64,000 nt of DNA from Candidatus Bathyarchaeota archaeon (GTDB taxonomy: Archaea; Thermoproteota; Bathyarchaeia; TCS64): the NCBI GenBank assembly GCA_002726865.1, contig PBSW01000078.1:1-64000 (forward strand), given 5' to 3'. The translations under genes and the position numbers were made by a program. The notes beneath the pieces were generated by a model that did no database searches, had not been told where the DNA came from, and worked only from the letters and a program-made list of their open reading frames with translations. Of the stretch, positions 17,346-25,561 are shown piece after piece. Numbering within the stretch: position 1 is the first letter of the stretch; the number at the start of each line of letters is the position of its first letter.

Positions 17346-17623
17346 TAGTAGGTGTATCCGTAGAGCTCGCAGGGGAATTGACTCGTATAGCTGGGGAGAA
17401 GCGGGTTCTTGTGGAGGCCTGTTTACTGGGTCAGGTGTTAGATACGCTGGCTTCAGGACATGGTGAGGAGTTTAGGGACCGTTTATTCGATAGTGGAGGG
17501 CAACCTAGGCGTTTCATAAATATCTATGTAAATGGGCGAGACTATCGTTTCCTGGATAAGCTAGACACCGTGCTCCATGAGGGTGATGTCGTTGCTCTTT
17601 TCCCGGCCGTGAGTGGGGGATAA
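17345..17623 (+). CDS. MoaD/ThiS-like ubiquitin-fold sulfur carrier protein ending in Gly-Gly
   Basis: A small beta-grasp protein whose last residues are LFPAVSGG, with the exposed C-terminal Gly-Gly that E1-like enzymes adenylate and convert to a thiocarboxylate. VNGRDYRFLDKLDTVLHEGD is the typical MoaD segment before the tail. The first ordinary start is TTG at 17378, but that would cut off the first beta strand; the open frame upstream encodes IVGVSVELAGELTRIAG, matching the normal N-terminus, so translation probably begins at about 17342-17348 at an unconventional codon. It abuts the PLP enzyme gene and precedes the E1-like gene. Roles in molybdopterin, tungstopterin or amino-acid sulfur chemistry are all possible. 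Confidence 0.8.
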   Translation: MVGVSVELAGELTRIAGEKRVLVEACLLGQVLDTLASGHGEEFRDRLFDSGGQPRRFINIYVNGRDYRFLDKLDTVLHEGDVVALFPAVSGG

Positions 17624-17702
17624 TCCCAGGAATTTTTTTACTTTTAAGTTCTTGATTTGTAAATGTTAAGGATGTATCCAGTGACCTTACGGGGTGAGAT
17701 AA

Positions 17703-18761
17703 TTGGCTAGGTTCAATATACCGGGGTTCTTAGATGCAGAGATAGAATATTACTCTAGGCAGATCGTCCTTGATAGCATCGGACTTTCGGGGCAAAGGAA
17801 ACTGAAGAATGCAAAGGTCTGTGTTATTGGCTTGGGTGGGCTAGGGAGCCCCATCGTAATCAAGTTGGCGACAATGGGAGTAGGCCATCTCAGGGTTGTA
17901 GACCGAGATATTGTAGCGGCGTCTAATCTTCAGAGGCAGCATCTCTACGGAATGGAAATGTTAGGATATCCCAAGGTGGAGGCGGCTGCTATGAGGGTTA
18001 GTGGTCTTAATCCCCACATCGAGGTTGAGCCGATCCCCATGAGTGTGACACCAGGAAATGCAGAGTGGATTGTTAATGGGATGGATGTTGTTGTAGACGG
18101 GCTGGACATGATGACTCCACGATACGCTTTGAACCGGGCCTGCGTTAAGTTGGATATCCCTTTTGTGTTTGGTGCGGCTATTACAAATGTTGGAAGTACT
18201 TCCACAATTGTTCCCAGAAAGACTCCATGCGTTGAGTGTTTCCAGGGGGGAATCGATGACGATGATTTGCCTACCTGTGCAGTTGCAGGAGTGCATCCGT
18301 CGATCCTCAACATCATAGCGAGTATCCAAGTATCTGAAACAGTGAGGTTAATTATGGGGAGGAAACCGAATTTAGCCGGCGCTATAATGTACTGTGATCT
18401 GGAAGACCTGTCATTTGAGAGAATTGAACTTGCAAGGGTTTCTTCCTGCCCCGTTTGTGGGTCAAATCCCACCTCTGAACCTGTTCCCCTTAAAAACAAC
18501 TCATTAGAGGAGATCTGTGGCCGGGATGGGAAACGGGTTTTTGTTTTCTCTCCTGACGAGGACCTATGTATCGATCTGACATCCTTGAATGCAAAGTTAG
18601 AGTTATTGAATTTCCATATTACCGTGAAAGCCAAGTTTGGAACGAGTTTTGTAAAAGGGGCGTTGAAGGGGAGCGTGTTGAGCAGCGGGGTGACGGTAAT
18701 CGAGGGCGTTAACGGGCCCGAGGTTGCAAGAAGGATCAGATCCGAAATCCTATCTATCTAG
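17703..18761 (+). CDS. E1-like adenylyltransferase of the MoeB/ThiF/HesA family
   Basis: 352 residues. The ATP-binding GLGGLGSP near residue 44, the VDRDIVAASNLQRQ segment, and two zinc-binding pairs (CVEC near 173 and CPVC near 245) are standard for MoeB/ThiF proteins. TCAVAGVHPSILNI is the usual crossover region. About 85 residues after the zinc site form an alpha/beta extension of the type seen in many archaeal ThiF-like proteins. The enzyme would adenylate the Gly-Gly tail of the carrier encoded just upstream and prepare it for sulfur transfer. The start is TTG (17703). It ends with TAG, overlapping by eight bases the 3' end of the convergent methyltransferase gene. Confidence 0.88.
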   Translation: MARFNIPGFLDAEIEYYSRQIVLDSIGLSGQRKLKNAKVCVIGLGGLGSPIVIKLATMGVGHLRVVDRDIVAASNLQRQHLYGMEMLGYPKVEAAAMRVSGLNPHIEVEPIPMSVTPGNAEWIVNGMDVVVDGLDMMTPRYALNRACVKLDIPFVFGAAITNVGSTSTIVPRKTPCVECFQGGIDDDDLPTCAVAGVHPSILNIIASIQVSETVRLIMGRKPNLAGAIMYCDLEDLSFERIELARVSSCPVCGSNPTSEPVPLKNNSLEEICGRDGKRVFVFSPDEDLCIDLTSLNAKLELLNFHITVKAKFGTSFVKGALKGSVLSSGVTVIEGVNGPEVARRIRSEILSI

Positions 18762-19443
18762 CCTTTTTCATGGCTGATAGAATAATTAAACCTCCTAGTG
18801 CCATTTTATTGCTTTCTGTTGGTCCAACCAAGTTTTCTATGAGGCGTTGGAGATCTTTATTGATTGGGAGGAGCTGATAGGTTTGAAAAAGGATACTCCA
18901 CGGGTTTTTGTATCCGTGTCTCGTGGCTAAACCCGCGATGAGTGGAACGATATATTTTATGTATAAAGAGAATACTTGCTGAATTATGGGGTTGTCTGGT
19001 TTGCCTATGTCAATTATGGTGAGTGACCCCTTGTTTTTTAGGATTCTCCCTATTTCCTCATACATTGTAGGTTTATCTTTTGAGTCTCGCAGGGCATATG
19101 ATGCCGTAACACATTTCGTGGAGCTGGATCTAATTGGGAGGCGCTCGAATATGCCTCGTATATGATGTGAGCGGTCTTTATATTCGCCCTTTCTAGCGTG
19201 TGCGATCATCTTCCGAGAGTAGTCAAGGCAGATGATCTGGCCATCAACGACAGAGTCAAGCATCTTAGTAAAGTTGCCGGGGCCTGATCCTAGTTCAAGG
19301 ACTACCCCGTTTTGTGGGCCCATTTTTTTAAGGCCTTTGAGCCTGGCTTTGTCATCTTGAAAAAGTGAGATGAGGTGGTTCACTCTGATATAGTCATCGA
19401 TGATTGCTTCAAGGGCTTCTTCTACCTCGTACCAGATGGACAT
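18754..19443 (-). CDS. Class I SAM-dependent methyltransferase, UbiE/MenG-like
   Basis: 229 residues. The SAM motif VLELGSGPGNFTKMLD lies near residue 49, LDYSRKMI near residue 74, and TASYALRDSKDKPTMYEEIG matches motif II/III of the demethylmenaquinone/ubiquinone methyltransferase family, whose members carry an A-L-R-D or G-L-R-N element there. The C-terminal part, with VPLIAGLATRHGYKNPW, is also UbiE-like. It could complete a methylated quinone made with the UbiA-family enzyme at 25.6-27.1 kb, although the two are not in one operon. A methyltransferase for another lipid or cofactor is possible. Confidence 0.8.
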   Translation of the reverse strand: MSIWYEVEEALEAIIDDYIRVNHLISLFQDDKARLKGLKKMGPQNGVVLELGSGPGNFTKMLDSVVDGQIICLDYSRKMIAHARKGEYKDRSHHIRGIFERLPIRSSSTKCVTASYALRDSKDKPTMYEEIGRILKNKGSLTIIDIGKPDNPIIQQVFSLYIKYIVPLIAGLATRHGYKNPWSILFQTYQLLPINKDLQRLIENLVGPTESNKMALGGLIILSAMKKAR

Positions 19444-19703
19444 ATCTCCAGGTTCTTCTCTTGTTATTAGCTGATAAGGTTCTCGAGTGTCTCATTTGGA
19501 TGTACGGGGTCTGTTGAGGTAGAATCTAGGAACGCCTTTTAGCTTGATCCGGCTATGTGAATCCTCAAAATCTGTCTTTTTATGTTGCCTGAAAATTGAT
19601 CCGTTTTCGACTATGTGAGGCGTTTGAAAAAGGATTTTTCTCTATATATTTTTTGCACCAAACTCTTTTCTTTATTCTACCCTAATCCATATAAGTGCAG
19701 TGA

Positions 19704-20537
19704 ATGGTAGGTAGCGCTTTATTAAAGAAGGAAAAGCTGAAAGATGCGTATAATGAGCTATCGTCCAGCTTCGATGAAGTTGCAGGCCCATCTATGATTA
19801 GGTTCACCCGCCTCCTCCTGAGGGAAATCAATATACCGGAAAAACCTGTGTGCTTAGATGTAGGATGTGGTACAGGAATCTCGACTTTTGAACTAGCAAA
19901 GAAAATTCAAGACGGCGGAAACATCTACGGAATCGACTTTTCAAAGCTCATGATAGTTCAGGCGAAGAATAATGCGGAGAGGCTGGGTCTCGTCGACATC
20001 AAATTTTCTACGGGAGACGCCGAGCAACTAGATTTTCCTGACTCAATGTTTGATCTTGTCCTTTCAAATCAGACCCTACCCTTTATTCCCAACAAGCAGA
20101 AAGCATTAACGGAAATGCACCGAGTACTGAAGCCCGGAGGAGAAGCTGCATTACTATTTTATGGAGGCTCTGTATACAGGGAGATTCTGAAAATAGCAAT
20201 GGAGGTCGCAAGCCGCCATCCTGAATATCCCACGTTCATGGAGGCGGTGGTTGAGTTCCGTAACGAACTCATCCAGCTCGAGGATGCTGTTGATCTCTTT
20301 GAATCTGCTGGTTTCAAAGACCATATGATATACGGTAGAGACCAAATTCTATTTGTTGATCCATCATTCTGGATGAAGAAAGGAATGTTGTGGGATATGT
20401 GGAACTCTGGACTGCCAAAAGATGCAGTCAATAGCATTCAAGATGAGTTGATGGCTGAGTGCAGGAAATTATCAGGTTCTCGTGGGTTTAAACATACTAC
20501 CTACAATGTTTTAGCTATCGGAGTCAAAGGGAAATAG
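19704..20537 (+). CDS. Class I SAM-dependent methyltransferase (type 11), substrate unknown
   Basis: 277 residues. VCLDVGCGTGISTFELAKKI near residue 50 is the SAM-binding loop, YGIDFSKLMIVQAKNNAERL the acidic loop, and DAEQLDFPDSMFDLVLSNQT plus LTEMHRVLKPGGEAALL complete the fold. The C-terminal 110 residues are specific and not recognised. It is divergent from the UbiE-like gene at its left, with a TATA-like CTATATATTTTTT near 19643-19655. Substrate could be a small molecule or lipid; nothing in the sequence decides this. Confidence 0.8.
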   Translation: MVGSALLKKEKLKDAYNELSSSFDEVAGPSMIRFTRLLLREINIPEKPVCLDVGCGTGISTFELAKKIQDGGNIYGIDFSKLMIVQAKNNAERLGLVDIKFSTGDAEQLDFPDSMFDLVLSNQTLPFIPNKQKALTEMHRVLKPGGEAALLFYGGSVYREILKIAMEVASRHPEYPTFMEAVVEFRNELIQLEDAVDLFESAGFKDHMIYGRDQILFVDPSFWMKKGMLWDMWNSGLPKDAVNSIQDELMAECRKLSGSRGFKHTTYNVLAIGVKGK

Positions 20538-20962
20538 CCCCTCATCTTTTCTCTATTCTTCAATTAATTCTGATTCTGAGTGGTTTCAAGAAAAAAGGAA
20601 ATGTAGTTCAAGATCGGGTGCGAGATACGGGCGCATTGTCGTTCCTCTCCCCAAAAGTATGACTTTTTATCTATGCACAGTGCAAGACGATCCTGTAGTT
20701 CACGCCGCATAGAATCCCTGTTTTTATGCGTGGAGGATCTTTTTCCATTTACGCGCGATGATCCTCTCCCATCATTCAAATTTATTTAAGCACATTCCCC
20801 CCTCCGATCTTATTGGGCTCAAACTTGATATGGAGATGATGAAGCTCTAAGGACTGGAATTCATATCTGAGTAATCTCCTGGTTGTATTTGTGGTATGGC
20901 CAATGTGTCTAATGGTTCCGCTCGCGCTGGTTCTTTTTTTCTTCGTTTTATAAGCCGTAAAC
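20538..20962. other. 425-bp interval with a possible small minus-strand gene
   Basis: Downstream of the methyltransferase there is no long frame on the plus strand. The right half contains the minus-strand frame described separately at 20782-21036. The left part (20560-20780) shows nothing clear. Confidence 0.35.
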
Positions 20963-21036
20963 TTGTACTTTGATGGAAATGATGGTAATTTGGTTGGGGT
21001 GAACTCAAGAAATCCAATTTCAAGGGGTCGTCTCAT
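20782..21036 (-). CDS. Possible small basic protein, unknown
   Basis: A minus-strand frame from ATG 21036 to TAA. The C-terminal two-thirds reads convincingly as protein (KTKKKRTSASGTIRHIGHTT, then LHIKFEPNKIGGGNV), basic with an even residue mix. Its N-terminal third overlaps the start of the glutaminyl cyclase gene on the other strand and is less convincing; a true start nearer 20965 would need an unusual start codon. I do not recognise a family. It may be a short functional gene or a fragment. Confidence 0.35.
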   Translation of the reverse strand: MRRPLEIGFLEFTPTKLPSFPSKYKFTAYKTKKKRTSASGTIRHIGHTTNTTRRLLRYEFQSLELHHLHIKFEPNKIGGGNVLK

Positions 21037-21805
21037 GTTACTTCTCTTAGGCGGTGTCCTCATGGGTGCCCTATCCTATCCTCTGTTAACCCAGACCGAT
21101 GAACCTGCTCCGGAGTACGCCTATACCATCGAAAACACGTTCCCACACGATCCAGAAGCGTTCACCCAAGGCCTCGTGTTTTACGGAGGACGCATCTACG
21201 AGGGAACTGGGCTCCGGGGCCATTCCTCAGTACGTATTGTGGAACTTGAGACTGGGGAAATAACTAGGATCCACAAAATGTCCCCCTTTTTCTTCGGTGA
21301 GGGTATAACCGTCCACGGGGGCCGGCTCATCCAAATTACTTTGCAGTCCCGAGTAGGCTTCATCTATGACATTAGTAGCCTTGATGTTTTAGGCAGTTTC
21401 AAGATAATCTCAGACGGATGGGGTATCACCAGCGACGGCTCTAGCCTTATTCTAAGCGATGGGACCGCCACACTACGTTTCCTCGATCCAGAGACATTCC
21501 AGGTAATCCAAACCGTAAAGGTTCAAGACGGCAATAAAGCGGTCACGAAGATAAATGAACTGGAATACATTGACGGGCAGATATTCGCAAACATCTGGCA
21601 GACAGACATGATCGCCAGAATCGACCCCCTAAGCGGCTCTGTCCTGGGATGGATCGATCTAGGCTTGCTTAAAGAATTCATCGGTAACGAGACCTCTATC
21701 GATGTCCTAAATGGGATAGCCTACGATAGGGAGACGGGACACCTATTCCTCACGGGGAAGTTCTGGCCCCTACTGTTCGAGATTAAGCTCAAGTCATCGA
21801 GGTGA
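20999..21805 (+). CDS. Glutaminyl-peptide cyclotransferase (glutamine cyclotransferase), membrane-anchored
   Basis: A single N-terminal hydrophobic helix (LMLLLLGGVLMGALSYPLL) precedes a beta-propeller of the plant/bacterial glutamine cyclotransferase family. Signatures are YTIENTFPHDPEAFTQGLVF, YEGTGLRG, LTLSDGTATL-like ILSDGTATLRFLDP, NELEYIDGQIFANIWQTD, and the closing LNGIAYDRETGHLFLTGKFW. The enzyme converts N-terminal glutamine of exported proteins to pyroglutamate and would act outside the membrane. The reading frame opens at TTG 20963; GTG at 20999 gives a better signal-anchor length. No partner gene adjoins it. Confidence 0.85.
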   Translation: MNSRNPISRGRLMLLLLGGVLMGALSYPLLTQTDEPAPEYAYTIENTFPHDPEAFTQGLVFYGGRIYEGTGLRGHSSVRIVELETGEITRIHKMSPFFFGEGITVHGGRLIQITLQSRVGFIYDISSLDVLGSFKIISDGWGITSDGSSLILSDGTATLRFLDPETFQVIQTVKVQDGNKAVTKINELEYIDGQIFANIWQTDMIARIDPLSGSVLGWIDLGLLKEFIGNETSIDVLNGIAYDRETGHLFLTGKFWPLLFEIKLKSSR

Positions 21806-21891
21806 TCTTACCTCGCATGATAAGCATTTCGTCAAGTTAAATAAACGAAAAAGTAATAGGATTTTTCCCTAGGATACTATTCACGCTTCGT

Positions 21892-23547
21892 CTACTTGAG
21901 GTTCTTCTTGAGTACCTTACCCACCATAGTCATGGGTAACTCGTCTCGGAACTCCACTTCCCTAATCCTCTTGTAAGGTGCTATCTTACCCCTGACAAAC
22001 TCAATCATCTCCTCTTCAGTCGCCTCGGTCCCCTCCTTGAGCACCAGGAACGCCTTTGGAATCTCTCCGCTCAGATCGTCTGGCTTCCCTACTACCGTTG
22101 CGATCTTTACGGCCGGGTGTTTGTAGAGGACTTCCTCAATCTCCCTGGGATAGACGCTATAGCCCCTGAACTTTATGAGATCCTTCTTCCGGTCCACGAT
22201 GAAGAAGTAGCCTTCCTGGTCCATCCGGGCAATGTCCCCCGTGTGAAGCCAACCGTTCTTCAAAACATCGGCTGTCTCCTCAGGCATGTTCCAATACCCC
22301 TTCATCACTTGGGGGCCCTTGATCACCAGCTCTCCGATGTCCCCATAGGGCAGCAGCTCTCCTGTCTTTGTGTCCATGATTCCCGCCTCGGTATCAGGCC
22401 AGGCGAAGCCGATGGAGCCAATCTTCACTGTCTCCAAGGTCGGATCTAATGGATTCGCATGAGTCACTGGCGAAGCCTCTGTTAGCCCGTATCCCTCTAT
22501 CAGGACCCCTCCTGTCAGATCCATGAATTTATTCTGGATCTCCCTGGGAAGCTGCGAGGCTCCAGAGATGCAAAACTTGATGGATGAGAGGTCGTAATTT
22601 GATATATCCGGCTGGTTGATTAGGTCGGTGTAAAGAGTGGGGACGCCGCTGAAAATAGTGGCCTTATACTTCTGGATAGCACTTAGCACTTTATTGGCGT
22701 CGAACTTGGGAAACAACACCATGGTTGCCGCGGAGGCAATCGCGTTGTTCATAGTCACCGTCATACCATAGATATGATAGAGGGGGATCACGTTGATTTG
22801 GATCTCCTCTCGCTCCTGCGCCTTTAACCAGGCGTTGCACATCAGCGCGTTAGAGACTAGGTTATAGTGGGTCAGCATGGCCCCCTTAGGGACCCCCGTG
22901 GTGCCCCCGGTGAACTGGAGCAGTGCTAGGTCATCCTTTGGGTTTACCTCGACAGGCTCCGGGCTTGAGGGAGAACCCTTGATCAGATCAAGAAACTGGT
23001 GTATATTGGCACCCATCTCCACGTTATAGGTTGGAACTTTCCCTAGCAGAGAACCCAGCACTCCTCTCAAGGAGGGCATATAGTCCTTGATCTTGGTCAC
23101 GATGATCCTCTCCAGCCCAAGCTCTCCCCTCACGTTCTCCACAGCGGGATATAGCACGTCTAGCACCACCAAGGTTTTGGCCCCGGAGTCATAGATCTGA
23201 TGGAAAACCTCCCTCTCCTTATAGAGGGGGCTAATGGGAACGACTATGGCCCCTGCCTTTAACGCACCGTAATAACTTATCACGAACTGGGGGATATTGG
23301 GGAGCAAAAGGGCCACCTTGGCCCTCCTAATTACCCCCATTTTCTGGAGGGCCGTCGCGAATCTGTCCACCTCCTCCTTGAGCTCACTATATGTGATCCT
23401 CTTATCTTGGAAGATAATGGCGATTGCATCAGGGTGCTTTTCCGCTGAATTATCTAAGAAAGTAAAAAGCGGGACCTCGGGATACTCAAGTGTGAACGGG
23501 ACCCCTTCCGGCCACTTTTCAGGCTTTTCCATTAAATACCCCTTCAA
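21892..23547 (-). CDS. Acyl-CoA synthetase (AMP-forming, medium/long-chain fatty acid type)
   Basis: 551 residues. The ANL-superfamily signatures are present: LLQFTGGTTGVPKGAMLTHY (AMP-binding P-loop), EGYGLTEASPVTH, WLHTGDIARMDQEGYFFIVD, then RKKDLIKFRGYSVYPREIEE and the catalytic lysine in MVGKVLKK near the C-terminus. It activates a carboxylic acid to its CoA thioester. It is divergently arranged with the thiolase/DUF35 pair, so the three may serve fatty or branched acid breakdown. The upstream open frame starts at MKGYLMEKP; Met6 is an alternative start. Confidence 0.92.
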   Translation of the reverse strand: MKGYLMEKPEKWPEGVPFTLEYPEVPLFTFLDNSAEKHPDAIAIIFQDKRITYSELKEEVDRFATALQKMGVIRRAKVALLLPNIPQFVISYYGALKAGAIVVPISPLYKEREVFHQIYDSGAKTLVVLDVLYPAVENVRGELGLERIIVTKIKDYMPSLRGVLGSLLGKVPTYNVEMGANIHQFLDLIKGSPSSPEPVEVNPKDDLALLQFTGGTTGVPKGAMLTHYNLVSNALMCNAWLKAQEREEIQINVIPLYHIYGMTVTMNNAIASAATMVLFPKFDANKVLSAIQKYKATIFSGVPTLYTDLINQPDISNYDLSSIKFCISGASQLPREIQNKFMDLTGGVLIEGYGLTEASPVTHANPLDPTLETVKIGSIGFAWPDTEAGIMDTKTGELLPYGDIGELVIKGPQVMKGYWNMPEETADVLKNGWLHTGDIARMDQEGYFFIVDRKKDLIKFRGYSVYPREIEEVLYKHPAVKIATVVGKPDDLSGEIPKAFLVLKEGTEATEEEMIEFVRGKIAPYKRIREVEFRDELPMTMVGKVLKKNLK

Positions 23548-23676
23548 CCGTAGAATCTCTAAATTTTCCTATAAAGAATCATCGATTTATAACGGCGGAT
23601 TAACTCAAAGACTTCAATAAGGGGTGACGGAAGAGTTAAATCGGTTCCTTCGGAGCCTCTCCAAGGTGCATAGTTC

Positions 23677-24843
23677 TTGAGAAAAGTTGCTGTGATCGGA
23701 GTTGGTCATTCGAAGTTCGGGGTCCGGAAGGACGTCAACCTCTCAGAGCTCACCTACGAGGCCGTCAAACCCGCCCTCGAGGACGCCACAGTATCCATAC
23801 CCGACATCAACTTCGTTTCCTACGCCACCGTCGGGGGGATGTACGAGGAGTCACTCCCTGCCGTAGTCGCCGCGGAGTACAATGGATTTACAGGCGCTGG
23901 GCTGGTTCGTTGCGAGGCTGCCTGCGCATCGGGGAGCGCCGCTTTCTACACTTCTTACTTGAACGTAGCCTCTGGTATGTCGGACCTCTCCATGGCCGTT
24001 GGAATGGAAAAGATGACAGAGGTGGATACCCCTACCATGATTGAGATGATCGGACGTGCAGGCTCTTATCTCTGGGAGTTCCATAATTTCGGGATGACCT
24101 TCCCAGCCTACTATGCACTCTACGCTTCCGCCCACATGGCTAAATATGGGACCACTGAGGAGGACCTCGCCGAGGTCGCAATCAAGGCCCATAGATACGG
24201 TGCCATGAACCCCAATGCGCGGTTTCAGAGCGAGACCGACATGGACCAGGTCCTATCCTCATTCCTCGTCGCGTGGCCCCTCAAGCTATATGACTGTAGC
24301 CCCATCTGCGATGGCTCTGCCGCTGTTATCCTCGCATCAGAGGAAAAGACTAAGGAGCTGGGCATTGAGACCCCCATCTGGGTTAAAGGGGTGGGTCACT
24401 CCTCTGATACCGCGAACCTCAGTAAACGCTCCGACTTCCTAGGACTCAGAGCCAGCGTCACAGCCTCCCAGAAGGCCTATAAGATGGCCGGGATAGGTCC
24501 CGGAGACCTTGACGTAGCTAACGTTCATGACTGCTTCACTATCGCCGAGCTCCTTGCATATGAGGACCTAGGCTTAGCCGAGAGAGGCCAAGGAGCAGAC
24601 CTTCTCCGGGAAGGGGAGACTGAAATTGGGGGCAGGATCCCAGTGAATGTAGACGGGGGACTTAAGGCAAAGGGTCACCCAGTCGGTGCCACCGGCTGTT
24701 CCATGATTTATGAACTCACCAAGCAGCTTAGAAACGAGGCCGATACCCGGAACCGGCAGGTCCCTCTCAATAACAACCTAGCCCTTGCCCATAACGTGGG
24801 GGGCACGGGCCATTATTGCTATGTCACGATCCTGGAGAGGTGA
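23677..24843 (+). CDS. Thiolase family protein (acetyl-CoA acetyltransferase, archaeal SCP2 type)
   Basis: 388 residues. The nucleophilic cysteine is in CEAACASGSAAFYTSYLNVA near residue 85; the C-terminal acid-base elements are NVHDCFTIAE, VDGGLKAKGHPVGATGCSM and ALAHNVGGTG. Archaeal thiolases of this class work in a complex with a DUF35 protein, and with HMG-CoA synthase in the mevalonate pathway. The DUF35 gene follows directly, but no HMG-CoA synthase gene is present here, so a role in beta-oxidation with the divergent acyl-CoA ligase is also plausible. The start is TTG at 23677, with the usual KVAVIGVGHSKFG immediately after. Confidence 0.92.
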   Translation: MRKVAVIGVGHSKFGVRKDVNLSELTYEAVKPALEDATVSIPDINFVSYATVGGMYEESLPAVVAAEYNGFTGAGLVRCEAACASGSAAFYTSYLNVASGMSDLSMAVGMEKMTEVDTPTMIEMIGRAGSYLWEFHNFGMTFPAYYALYASAHMAKYGTTEEDLAEVAIKAHRYGAMNPNARFQSETDMDQVLSSFLVAWPLKLYDCSPICDGSAAVILASEEKTKELGIETPIWVKGVGHSSDTANLSKRSDFLGLRASVTASQKAYKMAGIGPGDLDVANVHDCFTIAELLAYEDLGLAERGQGADLLREGETEIGGRIPVNVDGGLKAKGHPVGATGCSMIYELTKQLRNEADTRNRQVPLNNNLALAHNVGGTGHYCYVTILER

Positions 24844-24848
24844 CAAAA

Positions 24849-25280
24849 GTGTGGAATAGCTGGCCATCGATAAAATCCAAACCACTAAACTTAGAGTTCA
24901 CTATACCCACCGACAAGATCCATAAGTTCTGGAACTATCTCGAGGCAGGGGAATTTAGGACAACACGCTGCAAGTCATGCGGTTCCCTCACATTTCCTCC
25001 CGTAGGAGACTGCGTCAAGTGCACAGACTCGGACATAGAGTGGGTGGAGCTTGATGGCAGGGGAGAAGTGGTGGCATTCACACACGTAATTGCCCGTCCC
25101 GTCTCCTTCCAGGAACACCCCCCGTACACTATCGTCATTGTGGATCTTGTTGAATGCCTCAAGGTTCTAGCTTGGATGGAGAGGAGCGAGATCACCGAGG
25201 TGAAGGTTGGAATGGACGTCCGTCTAGTGGCTGGGATGACCGTAGACGGGGAGCCTTCCTACTGGTTTGTCCCCAGATAG
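24849..25280 (+). CDS. DUF35 zinc-ribbon/OB-fold acyl-CoA-associated protein
   Basis: A 143-residue protein with an N-terminal helix containing KFWNYLEAGEFRTTRCKSCG, a rubredoxin-like zinc ribbon (CKSC and CVKC), and a C-terminal OB fold with GEVVAFTHV and PYTIVIVDL. DUF35 proteins bridge thiolase and HMG-CoA synthase and help channel acyl-CoA. I chose GTG at 24849, five bases after the thiolase stop; an ATG 33 bases earlier lies inside the thiolase gene. Tight spacing indicates an operon with the thiolase. Confidence 0.88.
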   Translation: MWNSWPSIKSKPLNLEFTIPTDKIHKFWNYLEAGEFRTTRCKSCGSLTFPPVGDCVKCTDSDIEWVELDGRGEVVAFTHVIARPVSFQEHPPYTIVIVDLVECLKVLAWMERSEITEVKVGMDVRLVAGMTVDGEPSYWFVPR

Positions 25281-25345
25281 TCAAAAGTTTTTTTCATTGC
25301 ATCTTAAAAATATCTCCCAGGATTAATCTAGGGATTAATAGGTCT

Positions 25346-25367
25346 GTGGCCCAGAAATATGGGCCAC
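25346..25367. terminator. Perfect 7-bp hairpin between convergent genes
   Basis: GTGGCCC (25346-25352) and GGGCCAC (25361-25367) flank an eight-base loop. It lies between the DUF35 gene (plus) and the UbiA fusion (minus), a place where a two-way transcription stop or RNA stabiliser would be expected. T-runs occur at 25289-25295 but not right after the stem, so its role is uncertain. Confidence 0.45.
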
Positions 25368-25561
25368 GGGATAAGAGCGCTTTTGGTTTTGCCCGCTTAG
25401 GGGTTACTCTATTTGACCTAGCCAAGAGGTTATTAAAAAGGCTGTGGACAGTAGAAGCTGGAGTCTCGATAAGTTCGCGGAAAAGAAGATTATACGGAGG
25501 AGGCCAAGCGTGAAAACAAAACTTGTCCATTACACCCTAGCACTTAATGTGCCCCACCGCT

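Noticed and set aside
25154..25513. Plus-strand 119-codon frame after the DUF35 gene
   Set aside because: It begins inside the DUF35 gene in another frame and runs through the hairpin region; composition is not protein-like.
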